From positions 11,438,629 to 11,502,628 of the forward strand of contig CM028910.1 of the NCBI GenBank assembly GCA_016801845.1: 64,000 bases of DNA, in the 5' to 3' direction. How positions within the stretch are numbered: position 1 is the first letter of the stretch; each line of letters starts with the position of its first letter. The notes below the pieces were generated by a model, which saw nothing but the letters and a program-made list of their open reading frames with translations, ran no database searches and was not told the DNA's origin. The stretch is from Polydactylus sextarius. Taxonomy: Eukaryota; Chordata; Actinopteri; Polynemidae. Of this stretch, positions 12,880 through 26,009 are shown one piece after another. The translations under genes and the position numbers were made by a program.

Positions 12880-14635
12880 CTGCTCAGCCTTGTGTGTATG
12901 CTCCCTCACAAACACACACACACTCAGACTGCATACCCACTGAACCCTTGGATGCATTATTGATAAGCTACTAATTACGCTTGTTGCAATTTCAGCTGAC
13001 CTTTCCCGGGAACATCCCGGATCATTATAAGCTGCATTCTCTCTTGAAACTGCAAAGGTAATCTACTGCCTCCTCCGTTCTCCTTCTCCTTCTGTCCCCA
13101 GCACCCACCGCCTCCCTCACTTCCCTCGATTCCCTGCTGGATGAAGATGTGTTCTTATATCCTGAAACAGCAGGAAGAATTGCTTAAGAAAAAGATACAG
13201 GGAATTAGAGCGAGGGGAGAAAATGGCATGAAAGAACAAAGATAGCTAAGTAATAGAAACACTACAGTAAAGCATGCGGCTGAATCTTAATCTGAACATT
13301 AAATTTGGATTAAAATTGTATTTTGTTTTTTTTGTTTGTTTGTTTTTCTTCCTATCTACTCTGTGTGACATAAAATCATCTGAGCAATGTCTAAAAGTCT
13401 GAAGTTCACAGTTAACATTGTAATTAACATTATAGTTTCATTCATTAATTATAGGTTAAAGATCACCCAGTCTCAGTTTATTCCACCTGTTTGCACGTCA
13501 TTGTAACTCTTAAGTCAGAAAGATAGTCATAACATAGTTAGTAGTTAATAGTTAAAATGTTAGTGTGATGGTTCAGTTTAAAGAAGATTTCATGCTCAAA
13601 TTGTTCCTGTTTGTATTTGATGTTCAGGAAGATGATCTGAGTGGTGCGAATGACCTAAAGTTTCTGCCTGAACATATACTGTGACTTCCTTTAGTAACAC
13701 AGTAGCAGATCTGATGGTTTTCCAAATGTTATGTTTGCACAATAGCAGCAATTTTTATTATTATTATATTATTAATAATATTAATGCATGCTGAAGAGAC
13801 TTGATTTTAGATAAAACGCTGCTTAAATTGATGATCGTGACCTTCAGAAATGGAGATATCGATCTTAAGGTCGGGTCATTTGCATGACTTTACTTTGCTT
13901 TATGAGACTCAGTAAAATTAGTGTATGCATAAAGTGGCATTAGTAACACTTAAGAAAAACAAAAAGTTTAGCTGATTCCTTCTCAAAACTGAAACTGCAG
14001 CACACAACAGTTTAACCAAAAGTAACAAAGCCTGCCTGTGATGATAAAGCAAAAGAAACAAAAGCCTCCAGTATAAGGTGCTATGTTCGGTTACTGACTG
14101 CAGTTTTTCTGCTCCTGCTCAGTGCAGATACAAGTACTGTATAGCCTCACTAAATCAGGCCAATACATATGATAATCCTCTACCTGAAAGATGCATAAAT
14201 GCAGGTACTTATGTAGAAATATTATCCGCAGTAAGCTTAGCATTTACAGAAAAGTGAAAATACCACCAGCAATGGTAAAATGCTAGAGCACTTAGAATGT
14301 GAATGCAATGTGAAAAACAAACAACTTGATCCTTATGCACTGAAGGAGCTGAATCAAGGGATGGATTTCTTTGCAAAGTGACTGAAATTCATTCATTTTA
14401 GTCACATTTCTTTTGTCATATAGACAGAAGGTAATCTTAAAACATGTAATACTTTACCCAGCACTGAATTCCCACATGATTAACTGTGTGGGCGAACAGT
14501 AAAAGGTCAATATCCATCGAGTGAGTCTTCCTGAACTTTGATCTAAGACCTTGCTCTTATTACTTTTTGCAGTCCAGACTTAAAAGGTTCTAGTTTTTCT
14601 CTTTGATGAGAAAAACCTCCAAAATTACTTCCTCG

Positions 14636-15025
14636 TGATTATATGCCTCTGCCAACCAGTCAAGTCTAGAGAATGTGATAGCAATCTCACCTTCTATTCC
14701 AGAGATATTTCATGTTTTTTCAAGACTTAATGATGCCACTGTTGACCTTTGACCTTTTCAAAAAAAGGTCACATCATATTTACTTATGAAACATTATTCT
14801 GAAAGTGTTTCATAAGTAACATCTATATTCTTGAGTTATGGTGTTTAATGGGAACATGGTGACCTTTGACCTTTGACCACTGTGCTAAATTTGAAAAAAA
14901 AAAATCCTTGGAGGTACTCTTGAGAAACTGCATTCACAAGAATGAGGCATACGGATTAACAGACAGAAAACCCAAAAAACATAATGCCTCCGGCCAACGC
15001 AGGGGAATAAAAACATTTATTTTCT
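14636..15025 (+). mobile_element. teleost interspersed repeat (non-autonomous)
   Basis: Recognised from memory as an abundant teleost dispersed repeat. The marks are an ATGCCTCTGCCAACCAG start (about 14643), a run of TGACCTTTGACC units, a TTGAGTTATGGTG segment, an ACTGCATTCACAAGAATGAG segment, and an end reading ACATAATGCCTCCGGCCAAC (14979-14998). It contains a perfect 14-bp inverted repeat (14780-14793 with 14806-14819, 12-bp loop) and a 9-bp one (14750-14758 with 14763-14771). It encodes no protein of its own; the 105-codon frame over 14866-15183 is not a gene. I cannot place the family in a class. Confidence 0.7.
14860..14878 (-). promoter_or_regulatory. triple DR1 nuclear-receptor-like half-sites
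   Basis: Three TGACC(T) half-sites in a row, spaced by one base, form two overlapping DR1 elements; another DR1 lies at 14743-14755. DR1 is the classic layout bound by HNF4, COUP-TF and PPAR/RXR. They belong to the dispersed repeat, so their presence alone says nothing about function here. Confidence 0.5.
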
Positions 15026-15227
15026 CAAACCAATATGTGATAATGAAGTTATGGGAACAGAGATTCAGTGAGACTGTGGAAGGTATTTTTAAGGTCTGCA
15101 AGTCTTTCAGAAAACAGAATTGCTATATGAAGGTCATGGTGAGAAATGTCTGCAAGAATTTTATTCTGTGTTATCTTTACTAGTTTGCCAGCTTTTTATC
15201 CTTCCACCTCCACAAGTTTTCTTATTC

Positions 15228-15282
15228 TCTGAAACACACACAAGTGCGCACACGCACACACACATGCACGCATGCACACAAT
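15228..15282. repeat. imperfect CA-rich tract
   Basis: CA dinucleotides interrupted by GC and TG steps, including ATGCACGCATGCAC. Confidence 0.85.
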
Positions 15283-15399
15283 CTTGCACAGATTCTGCAA
15301 TTCTCACTCTAAGAAGAGAGCCTATATACCTAAAGAGTTATTCAGCTCTTCCATTGCAATCACATTTTGTTGGTGATGGGAGCTGACTCAGAACCAAAA

Positions 15400-15625
15400 T
15401 AAATAGATAGAATGGGGGAAAAGGCTGGAAACAGCAGTTTGCCAGCAGCGCTGTGAACCAGGTGAGCCAGTGCAGGCAGGGACGACACCAGCCAAAGGAT
15501 TAATGGTCTCGAGGGAAGCCAAGGTAAGCCTGCTGCTCCTGCTTGACATCTTTGTACTTGTAAGAGCACAGAAATTAGCCAGGCAATGTGGTGAGTAATG
15601 GCCAGGGTGCTTCCATCAGTCCCAT
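15400..15625. promoter_or_regulatory. candidate conserved noncoding element
   Basis: Repeat-free, moderate-GC block holding GGATTAATGG (GGATTA at 15497-15502) and several E-box-like steps. The antisense 122-codon frame across it has no recognisable domain. Called from texture only. Confidence 0.3.
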
Positions 15626-17138
15626 TTAACAATGCATGCAAAGCCAACAGAGGAAAAAGCAGGGGGTGAAAAAAAGTAAATGTTCTCTCCTGGGCATGTG
15701 CGCAGAGTTGCATGGAGCAGTTTATCACACATGGCTTGGTGTTGCAAATGCAACAGAGGCATTTCGCTATGGTACATCCTGTCTGTGTAATTACGTATGC
15801 TGGCCATATAGATCAGTGTTTTCTTTTGACAGAGGCAGAAATTGCGTTGACTAAACAAATTCATATTGCACATTATGCAGTTTCAGTATTATTTAGTAAT
15901 TAAGATACATAGGGTTTCTGACATCACACTAATGTTTTGCCACTTCTGAACTTTTCTGCAGCCCAGTCCGCAACCCTAGTGTCCGTGTGTTCATCCAGTC
16001 TGAATTAAGGCACTTTCAGATTGCACGCGGTAGCTGCAATGCTGTACGCTGAATCCCCTTGGTTTCAATTGTTTCCCCAGCGCCAGAGCAGTTTGCCGCT
16101 ACCATGGAGCAGTGCAGTAAATGTTGCATTTTCATGCCCATAACCACACCTCTGCTGTGCTATCACTTGCCATGGTCAAAGTTCAACATGGTTCAAGGAA
16201 AAATTGTAGTCCAAACAAAACAACATGGGCAAGCGGCTAATGCTAACCATCAGTGAGTACCTTTGCTGTACAAATGTTCCCTATATTCATATGGGGATAG
16301 AAGGAGGAAGGAAGTCTTCTGGCAGCACATCACGCAGACACCACACACTAACATTTGTCGCAGATGTGACGTGTTTTCAAAAACCGTGAAAGCCGTGTTA
16401 GTCAGTGTTGCATCTGACATGAAGTCAAAGTGACCTCAGCTAATGTTGTTTGGTAGAAAAATCAAAAAGTCACCAGTACTTTCTGTAATTATGCTCTCAA
16501 TGTAGTTTTAGCAACATAAAACATTTTGTGTTTCTTTTTTTAAACTATTCCACTTGCAGCTTTAATTATACATGATTGTGACACATCCATCTGTAATTTG
16601 AGCACTAACTATCTGTCCTCTTCAGACCTTTTGTTTACTTTCTTATCACTTAGTTTAGACACTTAAAAAATATCTGCAAATATCTATGCTTTTACAGCTT
16701 CAGTGGCATCTTCTGCAGCTGCCTCTAGAAGTGTGATTTAGCTATTCTAAATTGAACGCCCTTGATACTTTTTTTCACCTCTTGTATATCCTTGTAACAG
16801 CTGAGTATTCCCCAACTGGCCTCCCTTCTGCCTAATCCATAAACAATGATGAGGGAAATGTATTATGTATGTATTTCCCAGATAGACATAGAGCCATAAT
16901 AAAAACCAGGGACAGCATATCATGATGAGTGCCGACAGCGCTCTAGACCTATGTGGTGCCCAGACCCCTCCAGATGTTCGCACACTGTATCATAGAGACT
17001 CAGGCACGCTCTCCCCACTACACTCAGCAGAGACTTATGTCTCAGCACACACCAAATGTCAGTGACTCATAAGTCAGATGGTATCACAACATGCTCAGAA
17101 TTTGTGCACACACCCTTGTGCGATTACACACTCTCTCA

Positions 17139-17173
17139 AACACACACACACACAGACACAAACACACACACAG
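17139..17173. repeat. imperfect (CA)n tract
   Basis: CA units interrupted by GA and AA steps. Confidence 0.88.
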
Positions 17174-17218
17174 AGTACACATGTACCCCTTTACAGGATC
17201 ACCAAGGATAAAGCAAAC

Positions 17219-17247
17219 ATCAGGGTCTATGTAATCAGGGTCTATGT
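17219..17247. repeat. 14-15 bp tandem duplication
   Basis: ATCAGGGTCTATGTA occurs twice back to back, which looks like a recent slippage or repair duplication. Confidence 0.85.
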
Positions 17248-17832
17248 ATAGATATCTCTATCTCATTTAGAATAACAGTGTGTCTGGTTTTCTACAAGGT
17301 TTTGTTCCCTCATGAAGAATCCAAACAGTCTAGTGGCAAATAAAACATTTGTATGATTTCGACTTTGGCTGCACCAAGGTCATTAAACACACTATAAGAT
17401 TCATATGTAAAAAGGAATTTAAAAAAAGTAGGGCAACATATCCTAATGCACAGCGTGGATGGGTCTGCAAGCAAATCCTGGCAAATTCTTCATAAATCTG
17501 CTTCCCAAGGGTTCCCCCCAGGAAATGATATTAGCAACCAGTAGCATTATTATGAGGAAAATGAAAAGAAATCCTCTTCTTCTTCATTGCTATTGTAAAC
17601 AATTGGACTTTAATAATTGTTGTCCTTTACTTTTGAACGTCTTTCTCATTAATTCAACAATTAATTGTAGTAATCCCCTTAAAAAATATAGTATTTGGAC
17701 AATGTAGTCCCAAAAATGACACCGTCCCCATCTACAGTCTGCTTCTTTCTGAATTTGTTTCATTATTAATTTGATTTCAACCATGCACCACCACCAACTT
17801 CCTGTTCCAAACTTTTCCCAAACAAATGGATG

Positions 17833-17849
17833 AAAAAAAAAAAAAAAAA
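17833..17849. repeat. poly(A) run
   Basis: 17 uninterrupted A residues. Confidence 0.9.
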
Positions 17850-18049
17850 TCCTTCCTGTGAAAACTATATTCAGAATGTCTCCAAAAGCCCACAGCCCAC
17901 ACTGTCATTCCTCTCCCATTCCACACCTGCCACATGGGACTGAGCCTTTCTTAGTCTAGCGTGAGAGCCAGGGAGGGTGAGAATACAGAATCCTTCATGG
18001 AGAGAGGGAGAGGGAGGGGATGGATGGACGGAGGAATGAAGGGATGAGG

Positions 18050-18400
18050 GGTGATAGAGGTCTCCCAGCTGTCTAAGACCCGGGCTCGTCCCAGCACACT
18101 GGTTCTCACTAATGACCAGAGGCCCTGAATTCCTGCCACTCCCCTGGGACAACAGCTGCTGCCATCCCCGGCTTCTCCGCAGGCTTTGAAGGGGACATGG
18201 CAGCAGTTGAGCTGGCCATGCTCATGCCTAGCGGAGCAGCAACTCAGGGATGGAGACAGACAGGCTTGTTGTGCCAGCAGGGTGGCTAAGCCTGCTGAAA
18301 CCCTATCCAGCCAATTACTCCCTCCGCATGCCAAGCTGGCTCACTAATGGAGAAACTGGGGACCACACGCTGTTAGGTCCTCTCACAGGTTTACAGGTAA
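18050..18400. promoter_or_regulatory. candidate conserved noncoding element
   Basis: A GC-richer, repeat-free block next to a purine-rich simple stretch (18000-18048). Short open frames exist on both strands, but none contains a recognisable domain or a convincing splice-site pair. Best read as a possible regulatory block. Confidence 0.3.
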
Positions 18401-20754
18401 GCAGTAACACTCCCACTCCGGGTCAGGTTTTTTTTTTTCCTCCTGTCCATTCTGACAGTTAGGACTAAATGGGGAGAAAAGCTCAGTTTGATTCTCTCCA
18501 AACCAATTTGTTTAAAATGACAAATTCCTTTTAGAGCTCTTGTTTCTCTCGCCGTCCATCCACTCACACATAGCCCCTGGTTAGGCTTACCCTTTAGACT
18601 ATTTGCACAGAGAAAGAGAGAAACTGCTGTATGGAAAAATAGTGAAAATGGCCAGACTAGAGGGGGTGGATGCCTATGGTTAGAGTAGCTAATCATTCCG
18701 TTCACGTTCCTGCTGTTCAGATAAGCAGCACAGTGCCTCCAGTGAGCCTTCCCTCCATCGACGGCATACATATACTTTAACACAGCTAATTTGTGCAAGT
18801 CTTGCAGCACTTGCACACCATTTAGAGATACACTTCAGATTTCACTAGAGACTCAGTGGACCGTATGGCGGGATGGAGGTCAGAATAAATAGAGCTGCTA
18901 CAACCCAGGAGAAATGCATTTAAAATATGTATTGTTTCAGCAACCATTGTTCTCTGTGAAAGCTGTTGAAGTAGCAATCAACATTACTGTTACTGCAAAC
19001 ATAGTGCAGTGGCTGTGGGTAAATACAGTAAAACATGAATGGGTTTTCCTGTGCCACACAACCAACACAAAAACTCACATCTAATTAAGTCCTTTCATCT
19101 AATGTTAAAGAAATACCTGAGCTTTTCTCTGCTGTTTTCTAAACTACAGGATCCAAACAAATTGAATCAGAGGGAAATATAGAATTACAGGCTGAGAAAA
19201 TTCATTTTGTTACATGTGGCAGCTTCTGGACTGTTCTTTTTTTCTTCTGTGTTTACAAAACAATTTGTGGGAGTCTGCTGGACCAACTTTCCTCTAACAA
19301 TGTGTTATCAGACAGAGAAAAACAAGAGAGAATCAATAGGACCTGTGGTCATGTATAATTTGCAGGGCCAGCAGCTGGCTGCCAACAAATAAAGATTTTT
19401 TTCCTGCACGTTGCATTCAAGGATATTGTGCAATTTTGTTGGAGGTAGGCGGCTATTTTCACCAAATCCTGGCTGCAGGTCAGCTGAAATGATTGAATCT
19501 CTGTAAGCTCAGTGGGTGCACACAGCACTGTCCCCATGTAAACAGGAGGCCCAAATGTGTTCTTCACACTTCTTTGCATGTTATGTTTATATCCATGCAC
19601 AAGCTCAGCTGAGACACACTGACAATCTGCACCTTGCACAAGCTGTAGCCAAACCACATTGGCGGTAAAATAAATCTTTTTAATTGCATGGAGAGAAGTG
19701 TGTGATTCTCAGCATTTTTTTTTTCTGTGTACAATCTTCTTAACCATGTACTGTGTGATTGTGTGTGTGTGCATGTGCGTGTGTGTCAGGTTGGTTGGCA
19801 GGCTGTGAGGCAGCTTTGGCTAGTCAGAGAGCTCTTCTCCCTGAACCAGCTGGGCCCTCCTGCCTCCCTCCAAAGCAGTCAGCGCAGACCACATGGTCTA
19901 ACCCCCTCTCTGAAAGGTGCCATTCAGTCTCACACAGCTAGACACACATGGACACACACTCGCCAACAGACACATAGAGAACTGTGCATCAAAGAGAAAT
20001 ATTCAAAAGGGGCAACTTCTGCTGTCCACAAACACCAAAACTAACATGTTCAGCTGAGGCACCGTCTCTCAATAACACTGATGTAACAAACCAGCAAAAC
20101 ATGTACATAATCCAAAAGTCAAGAATTACAGCAAATGAATGTGTATGCCAGCTCTTTCATGGTGGCTACTACACAATGCCCAGTAAATATTTCAGTGTAT
20201 GAATTCATTTTGCATTAGGCACTTTCTTCTAATATGTATTTAAAATAATAACAATAATACATTATGTACTTTATTCACAAAATAAATTCAGTTTCAGTAT
20301 CATATCATTTTTTTCTTTTTACTTTGTTAGTGCATATCCTATAACATGGCATATATATTCCTCAGTGTTGCAGGGCATTTTCTTTTTTCATTAATAACTA
20401 TGTTGTTTTACTCGGTTTCAACTTGATTTTAAATCTTTTTTTTGTTTTTTTTTAATAGATTTTTCTTTCGGTTGTTATATGTTCATATGTTCCACTTCAT
20501 GAGGAGAATTGTAACTGTAGCATTTGTCTTTTCAGTTGCATAATTCAAACACACTTGTTGTTTTTGTACATGGAAAAAAAAGGCCATACTGCTACTTGGC
20601 ATTGTCAACAGTGTTATTCAGCAAAACAGGTGAACTTTTGAAACAAGCTGTATTTGGCAGAGAAGCGGATCCCTCTCAAAGGTTTGTTCTGTCGGTCTCT
20701 CTGGATGAGGTCACTGAGGTGGATACAGATAAAGAGATCTGTTGTGAAGAAAAA

Positions 20755-20793
20755 AGACAAAGAAGAAGAAGAAGAGGAGGAGGAGAAGAAGTG
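20755..20793. repeat. purine triplet tract (AAG/AGG)n
   Basis: Runs of AAG then GAG triplets. The Arg/Glu-rich frames through it are by-products of the repeat. Confidence 0.88.
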
Positions 20794-20932
20794 CAAGAGA
20801 AAGATGTTGTGGGGTCCAGGTCACATGGTGGACCCCAGGACCTTGCGGTGGAGTCAGCGCACTTCCCCTGAGCTACATTTACCCTTTAGCTGCAGCCAGA
20901 CAAGCAGGCTGAGTGGACAAAGGTAGGTGTGT

Positions 20933-20953
20933 GGGAAGGGTGGGGGGTGGGGG
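20933..20953 (+). other. G-quadruplex motif
   Basis: Four G runs (3, 3, 6 and 5) with loops of 2, 1 and 1 bases fit the standard G4 pattern with very short loops on the plus strand. Confidence 0.7.
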
Positions 20954-22049
20954 CACTGAGGGAATGAGAGAGAAAGCGAGACGAGTGAGCTGGTGAGAGA
21001 AATGTAGCAGTGAATTCTAATGTCAGATCAGAGCTGAGCTGAACGGCAAGGAGATCTCTGCTGCCAGCAGTGTACGAACATGCATCAGTATCAAGGGTAA
21101 AATATTGTGATCTTTGATTATTCCCTCTTTCACCTTTCATTAATGTCATCCAGATAGAAGGCAAGGCAGCTTGACATGCACACACGGGCGCAGAAAGGAT
21201 TTCACAGACACACTGGTGAGATAGCACAGGATTTTGACAGAACCCTTTGTTTCCTCTGTGCTGTTGCTGTACATTACTTCTCTGCAGTTGTAGGTCACAT
21301 TCATTTCATGCTGAGACGGCGCATTCTGTCTTTCGGCTTTTAGCTTTTTTTTTTTTATGTTCTGTTTGTGGGCGTGTGATAAGAAGGCAAATAAGTAATT
21401 AACCCTCATCATGTGCAGTAAAGAAAGAAAGGACATTACTAAGTGGGTTAGAAAGACTCACATACTATAATCACTCTCTAACTCTCTCTCACACAAAAAC
21501 ACACACACTCTACAATATGTGGTGTGACAGCAAGAAAAGTGAAGAGGGAAATGAAGTTAAGGTTAAAGCCAGGAGATGTGGTTGAATTAATTATCAAATT
21601 ATTTGTGTGATACATTTCAAACAGCGTTATATATCATTTTATGTCAAATAAAAGCAAAAGTAGTTAACACCAGCAGATGGAAGGAGTTCTGTTATGTGTT
21701 ACATGTGTAAAACCACATTTTCACTTGTTAATTTTGTTGCAGCGTATTATGGTTTCCTCTGCAGCATTAATTTGAAGCAAAGAAATACGCAGAACTCTAT
21801 CGATCGTGACAATATCACAAGAAATTACTTGGATGAAATTGAATAGATAATAATATAGCACTGTTTCTAAGAGATAGGTGGGGGATGTGGAACAATGACA
21901 GGGTCTGTACTTTGTTTATTCTAATGAAATCAAATGGCGAACAAATAATATCCAGTTTCACTGTCTTGCAGGGATCCCATTTCTCCAGATAAATAATTCA
22001 GATTGTACATGCTGGGTGCCCAAAAATAGATTTCTAAAATAACAGGAGG

Positions 22050-22400
22050 ATGGAGGGGTATAGTAGGAAAGAGGGCGACAACTATCCGTGGGGGCTGACA
22101 GCCAGAGAGCTGGGGATTTCGTCATCCCTCAGCATCTCAAACTCCAGTCCCTCCTTGACCTGGGAAAAGGGAGAATATCTCCATACCACTGCTGTACCAG
22201 CTATCATGTACCATGGAGCCAAAAGACACCATTCGCCTGTCTCATGTCCGATAGGCCTGGATTTAATATGTTCCTCCTGTCATTGGCTGCTGCCTCTGCT
22301 GTCAGATTGTTCTTGTTAAACTGAGCTGCCATAGATTAAGAGGCTTGATCAGATTAGGATGCCAAATCGCCTCGCAAAAGTACCCCCTCGCTCTGTCAGA
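22050..22400. promoter_or_regulatory. candidate conserved noncoding element
   Basis: Repeat-free, moderate-GC block with an inverted CCAAT box (CATTGGCTG, near 22280) and closely spaced AGATTAAG and AGATTAGG homeodomain-like sites near 22333-22360. No coding similarity was recognised in its short frames. Confidence 0.35.
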
Positions 22401-22999
22401 GCAGAATGGTTGCAGCAGTGCTTCAAGGTTTCACTTTAACATTCAGGAATCAATCCCCACTTCCAATCCAGCATATTAGGTTGATGTGTGCCAGCAGTCC
22501 AGGCAGGCAGCTGTTGAGGGCTGTACCTTTCCCTAAGGCACATTGTGCCTGCACTGCTCCCCGATTCCCTGATAACATTAATGCCAGGCAGATGTCCCTG
22601 AACTAGTGCAGACATTTTCTAAATATTAGAGTTGTAGACTGGCCTCTTTTCTCTCCCCCCTACCAAATTCCTTGAAAATCTCCTGTGGCTTTTAAGAGCA
22701 ACACAATATTGACCCACAATATCTTCCACATCAACAACAGCCGAGCCATTCGCTTCCCTAATGGTAGGAAAATCAATAGGTAACGAATGGGCTTATTTAT
22801 ATTTCAAGCGATGATGTGTCATGTTTTGGGTTTTGTGACAAGTTTATTGCTGTAGGGAGATACTGAGAATACAAGACAGAAGATGTGCGATATAATGAAG
22901 GGAAAAAAAAACATGACTGTGGATCTCTATCAGCTGCGGTCGTTCCACAGCAAACAACATCTGTTCTAGATGGGGATCTCTTCCTTATCAAGACACTGC

Positions 23000-23430
23000 T
23001 CTACCTCTGTCATTAGTCTAAGTCCAACTCAGTAGTTAATCTAGAGTGAAAAGACAGTTTGGACCCTCAGATCTCACCCAATAACTCTGTGCTCTATCAA
23101 AGTGAGCTTTGAAGTTCACATTCTATAAAACTGGTTCAAGTGTCAGGTCAGAGTTCCGGCAGCTGAGGGTACAGCAGTCATTTGAAGCCTCATTCATCTT
23201 TCTACTTATTCCCCAATGCAACCACGACTGCCTTTGTATTCTTTATCAAGGGCCCTGTTCATGTTTATTGCAAAGAGGCAATCAGGATGGCCTGTGTTTG
23301 GACCTGGCCAAAAGCCCCTAAGAACTGAATTGTCTGGGGAAACGCTTATTAACTTCTCTGCACAGGGACCCATTCGCCAATCATCCTTGACAATGCCAGT
23401 TCGCATGATAGACTCGTCAATGAGAGGGGG
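23000..23430. promoter_or_regulatory. candidate conserved noncoding element
   Basis: Repeat-free block with even composition, ending at an A/purine-rich tract (from 23450). No exon was recognised. Inference from texture only. Confidence 0.28.
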
Positions 23431-23915
23431 CCGAGGGAAAAGTCAACAGGATCTAAAAAGAAAGAAAAACTGAATAAAAAGGAAAAAAAAAGGCAGAAGA
23501 AAGCACACATTAGAGGAGTGGATAAACCTGATACAAATATCAGCGCAAAGCTCAGAGGGATCGAGTCGGAGCGGATGAGTGTACGGTTTAAAGTTTAAAA
23601 AAAGGAGAAAATACAAAACTCCCATCACAAGTTAGCATGAACCATGGCAAGGCCAGGGCAGTCAGAGCATGAGGTACATCACCGCTCGAACTTCAGATGA
23701 CAGTGCTGTTATAATGACTCAGACAGGACACACACACACGAATACTTATGAATAATGTCAAAACACTCCTCCTTCCTTCATGCACCAAAGCAAAGGTTAC
23801 CCCAATCATCTTTTCGGCTGCTGCAGTTTTACAGCCCCAGAATGACTGCTTCTCTCTCCATTACCTCTGCACTCGTTTGACTGGCAGATGGGTGGAAAGA
23901 CGGTAGATGGAGAGT

Positions 23916-23937
23916 GGGCGGGTGGGTAATCACGGGG
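23916..23937 (+). other. G-quadruplex motif
   Basis: Four G runs of 3, 3, 3 and 4 with loops of 1, 1 and 7 bases on the plus strand. Confidence 0.6.
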
Positions 23938-25143
23938 CTGTGTGTCACAGTGCGTGAGTGTTCGCAGCACTATTTGTCGTCTCAGCAGGTGAGATGGGAA
24001 AGGCAGGTGAGATGTGGCTGGGCCTAATTTAAAAGCCTCTTTATGGTGCCCACTGAACCAACGTTGGCATTCCCTAATGGTGCATCACAGGCACGTCATC
24101 CCCGCACTGCTCCTAGCCATCCCTATGTCCTCTGTCCTTGTCTGTTATCATTGCTTTAATAGCTGCCACAGTTTAAGCCGCACGCAGTATACACATGACA
24201 ACTCCTCGCTGAATTTCTACCCGATTTTATATTCTACTGTACTGTATTTTTGTTGCCCTGCGGGAGTTCTAATCTCTGTATAATCCACTGCCTCCGTATC
24301 TGTGCTTGAATCAGTTGGTTGGAGCAGGTGTCCTTTCCAGTCTGATGGTAGCATGACGCAGTGATTTAAGAGAATGGCGTGGTCCGACAGCGAGAGAGAC
24401 AGAGGGTGATACGAGAGGTTAATGGAGTTAATATCCTGAGATGGAGAGATGGAGAGGGAAGGAGAGGTTAGATTTGAGGGACAGACATGGAGAGTACACT
24501 GAGTACACATACTGAACCTGAATACAGATCTAATTTTACACACGTTGTTTTCTCGCTAACTTTGTTTCTTATTTCTCTAACTTTCTAACTGCTGTCACAC
24601 CTGCAGACCTTAAACACGCTCAAAAATCTATTACTGTCACAACGCATGTGCCTAATATGTAAAATTTTGATTTTATTTGAAATAATATTTATTTAAATAT
24701 GTGAATTGGCATTTTCATTTATCAAGAGGTGGCATATTGTTATATTCAATGTACAATGTTCTTCACAAACACACACTAAAATGCTCCCACCAACATTTCC
24801 ATAGTAAAGTTGTAGTGGGTTGTACGGTGTAAACAAAAATAAAATGTAACGGCGCTGCATATATTTTGAGTTCTCCTTTTATGCCGACTGGAAAAGCCTT
24901 TTCTTTCTGTCCATATCCTGCGGTGAAAAAAGCTCTTGCTTCATTCTTTCCTGTCTCTTTCTTTGTCATCACTTATTTGCGCAGCCATTCTTTCTCTTGT
25001 GTTTGCTCTGTCTCACATTTTCTATTTGTCACTCATGCTCTTTCCATGTCCCCCACTCATGAGACATCCAAGGTCATTTTCACATAATAGCAACCACAGG
25101 GGGAAAAAAAATGAGCACAATTTGGAAAAAAAACAAACAAACC

Positions 25144-25165
25144 AAAAAAAAAAAAAAAAAAAAAA
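25144..25165. repeat. poly(A) run
   Basis: 22 A residues at the end of a longer A-rich stretch that starts near 25102. Confidence 0.9.
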
Positions 25166-25988
25166 CGCATTTCTTTTTATATGACAACACAATGAAAAAC
25201 CATATGAATGTGTAAACACAGTCACACCTTGTAAATACTGCAAAGCTATTCATTAGATACAAATAGCTATTAGCTCTCAACAACTAACAACTGTAAACTG
25301 CAGTATGGCTTGTGCTCACAAGTGCATATCTGATTATGAGAGGCAGCGTGAGAGTGTTTGTGTGTATGAGCAACAATCACTTTTGTTGCTCTCTTGTCAG
25401 TTTTTTTTTTCCTTCACCAAAGCTCCAAATACTATTTGGCCTCTCTCAGTGAACAAACAGGACATTTTCCTTCCACATGGAGTGTTGAGAGCAGAGGTCT
25501 CTCAAAATTAGGGCAGAGAATTCAGCATTGGAAAGAGGCCAGACAGTGAAGAGTGGAGGCCAAAATCTCAAGTCTATTGTTGGGGCTGAAAATCAGACCC
25601 ACTGAAAAATACCTCACTAACATTTTATTGCTTGTACGAATAATTATTCATCTCTTATTGGCTGTTAATACAGACTTCAGAAATCCAATACAGCTTACTG
25701 TGACACTTGTCTAACTCAGTCTAACTCAAGCCAATGTAGGGAGTGGAACTTGAATCTCTGGTGAATGAGTGTTACATATACATATTTATACGTATATATG
25801 CGTGCATGAGTATGAGTGTGTGTGTGTTCATTTGCTTGTCTGCATGTGTCTCCAGTCTACTTTAATCTTCTCCCATCTGCCGGTGGACCTCTTCTCCCTG
25901 TTCTGAGGCCTTCCATGCCCTGCCCGATCTGCCGAGCTCAACCTCGGCGCATGTATATATCTGTGTGTGAGTGCATGCACATCTGTAA

Positions 25989-26009
25989 GTGTGTGTGTGT
26001 GTGTGTGTG
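25989..26009. repeat. (GT)n microsatellite
   Basis: 21 bp of GT on the plus strand, which is CA in the CELF pre-mRNA. Confidence 0.93.

Noticed and set aside
18391..18816. 141-codon minus-strand frame
   Set aside because: No recognisable domain and no hint of exon boundaries; open by chance.
20755..20926. Arg/Glu/Lys-rich frame that could look like a nuclear protein
   Set aside because: Charge comes from an AAG/GAG triplet repeat.
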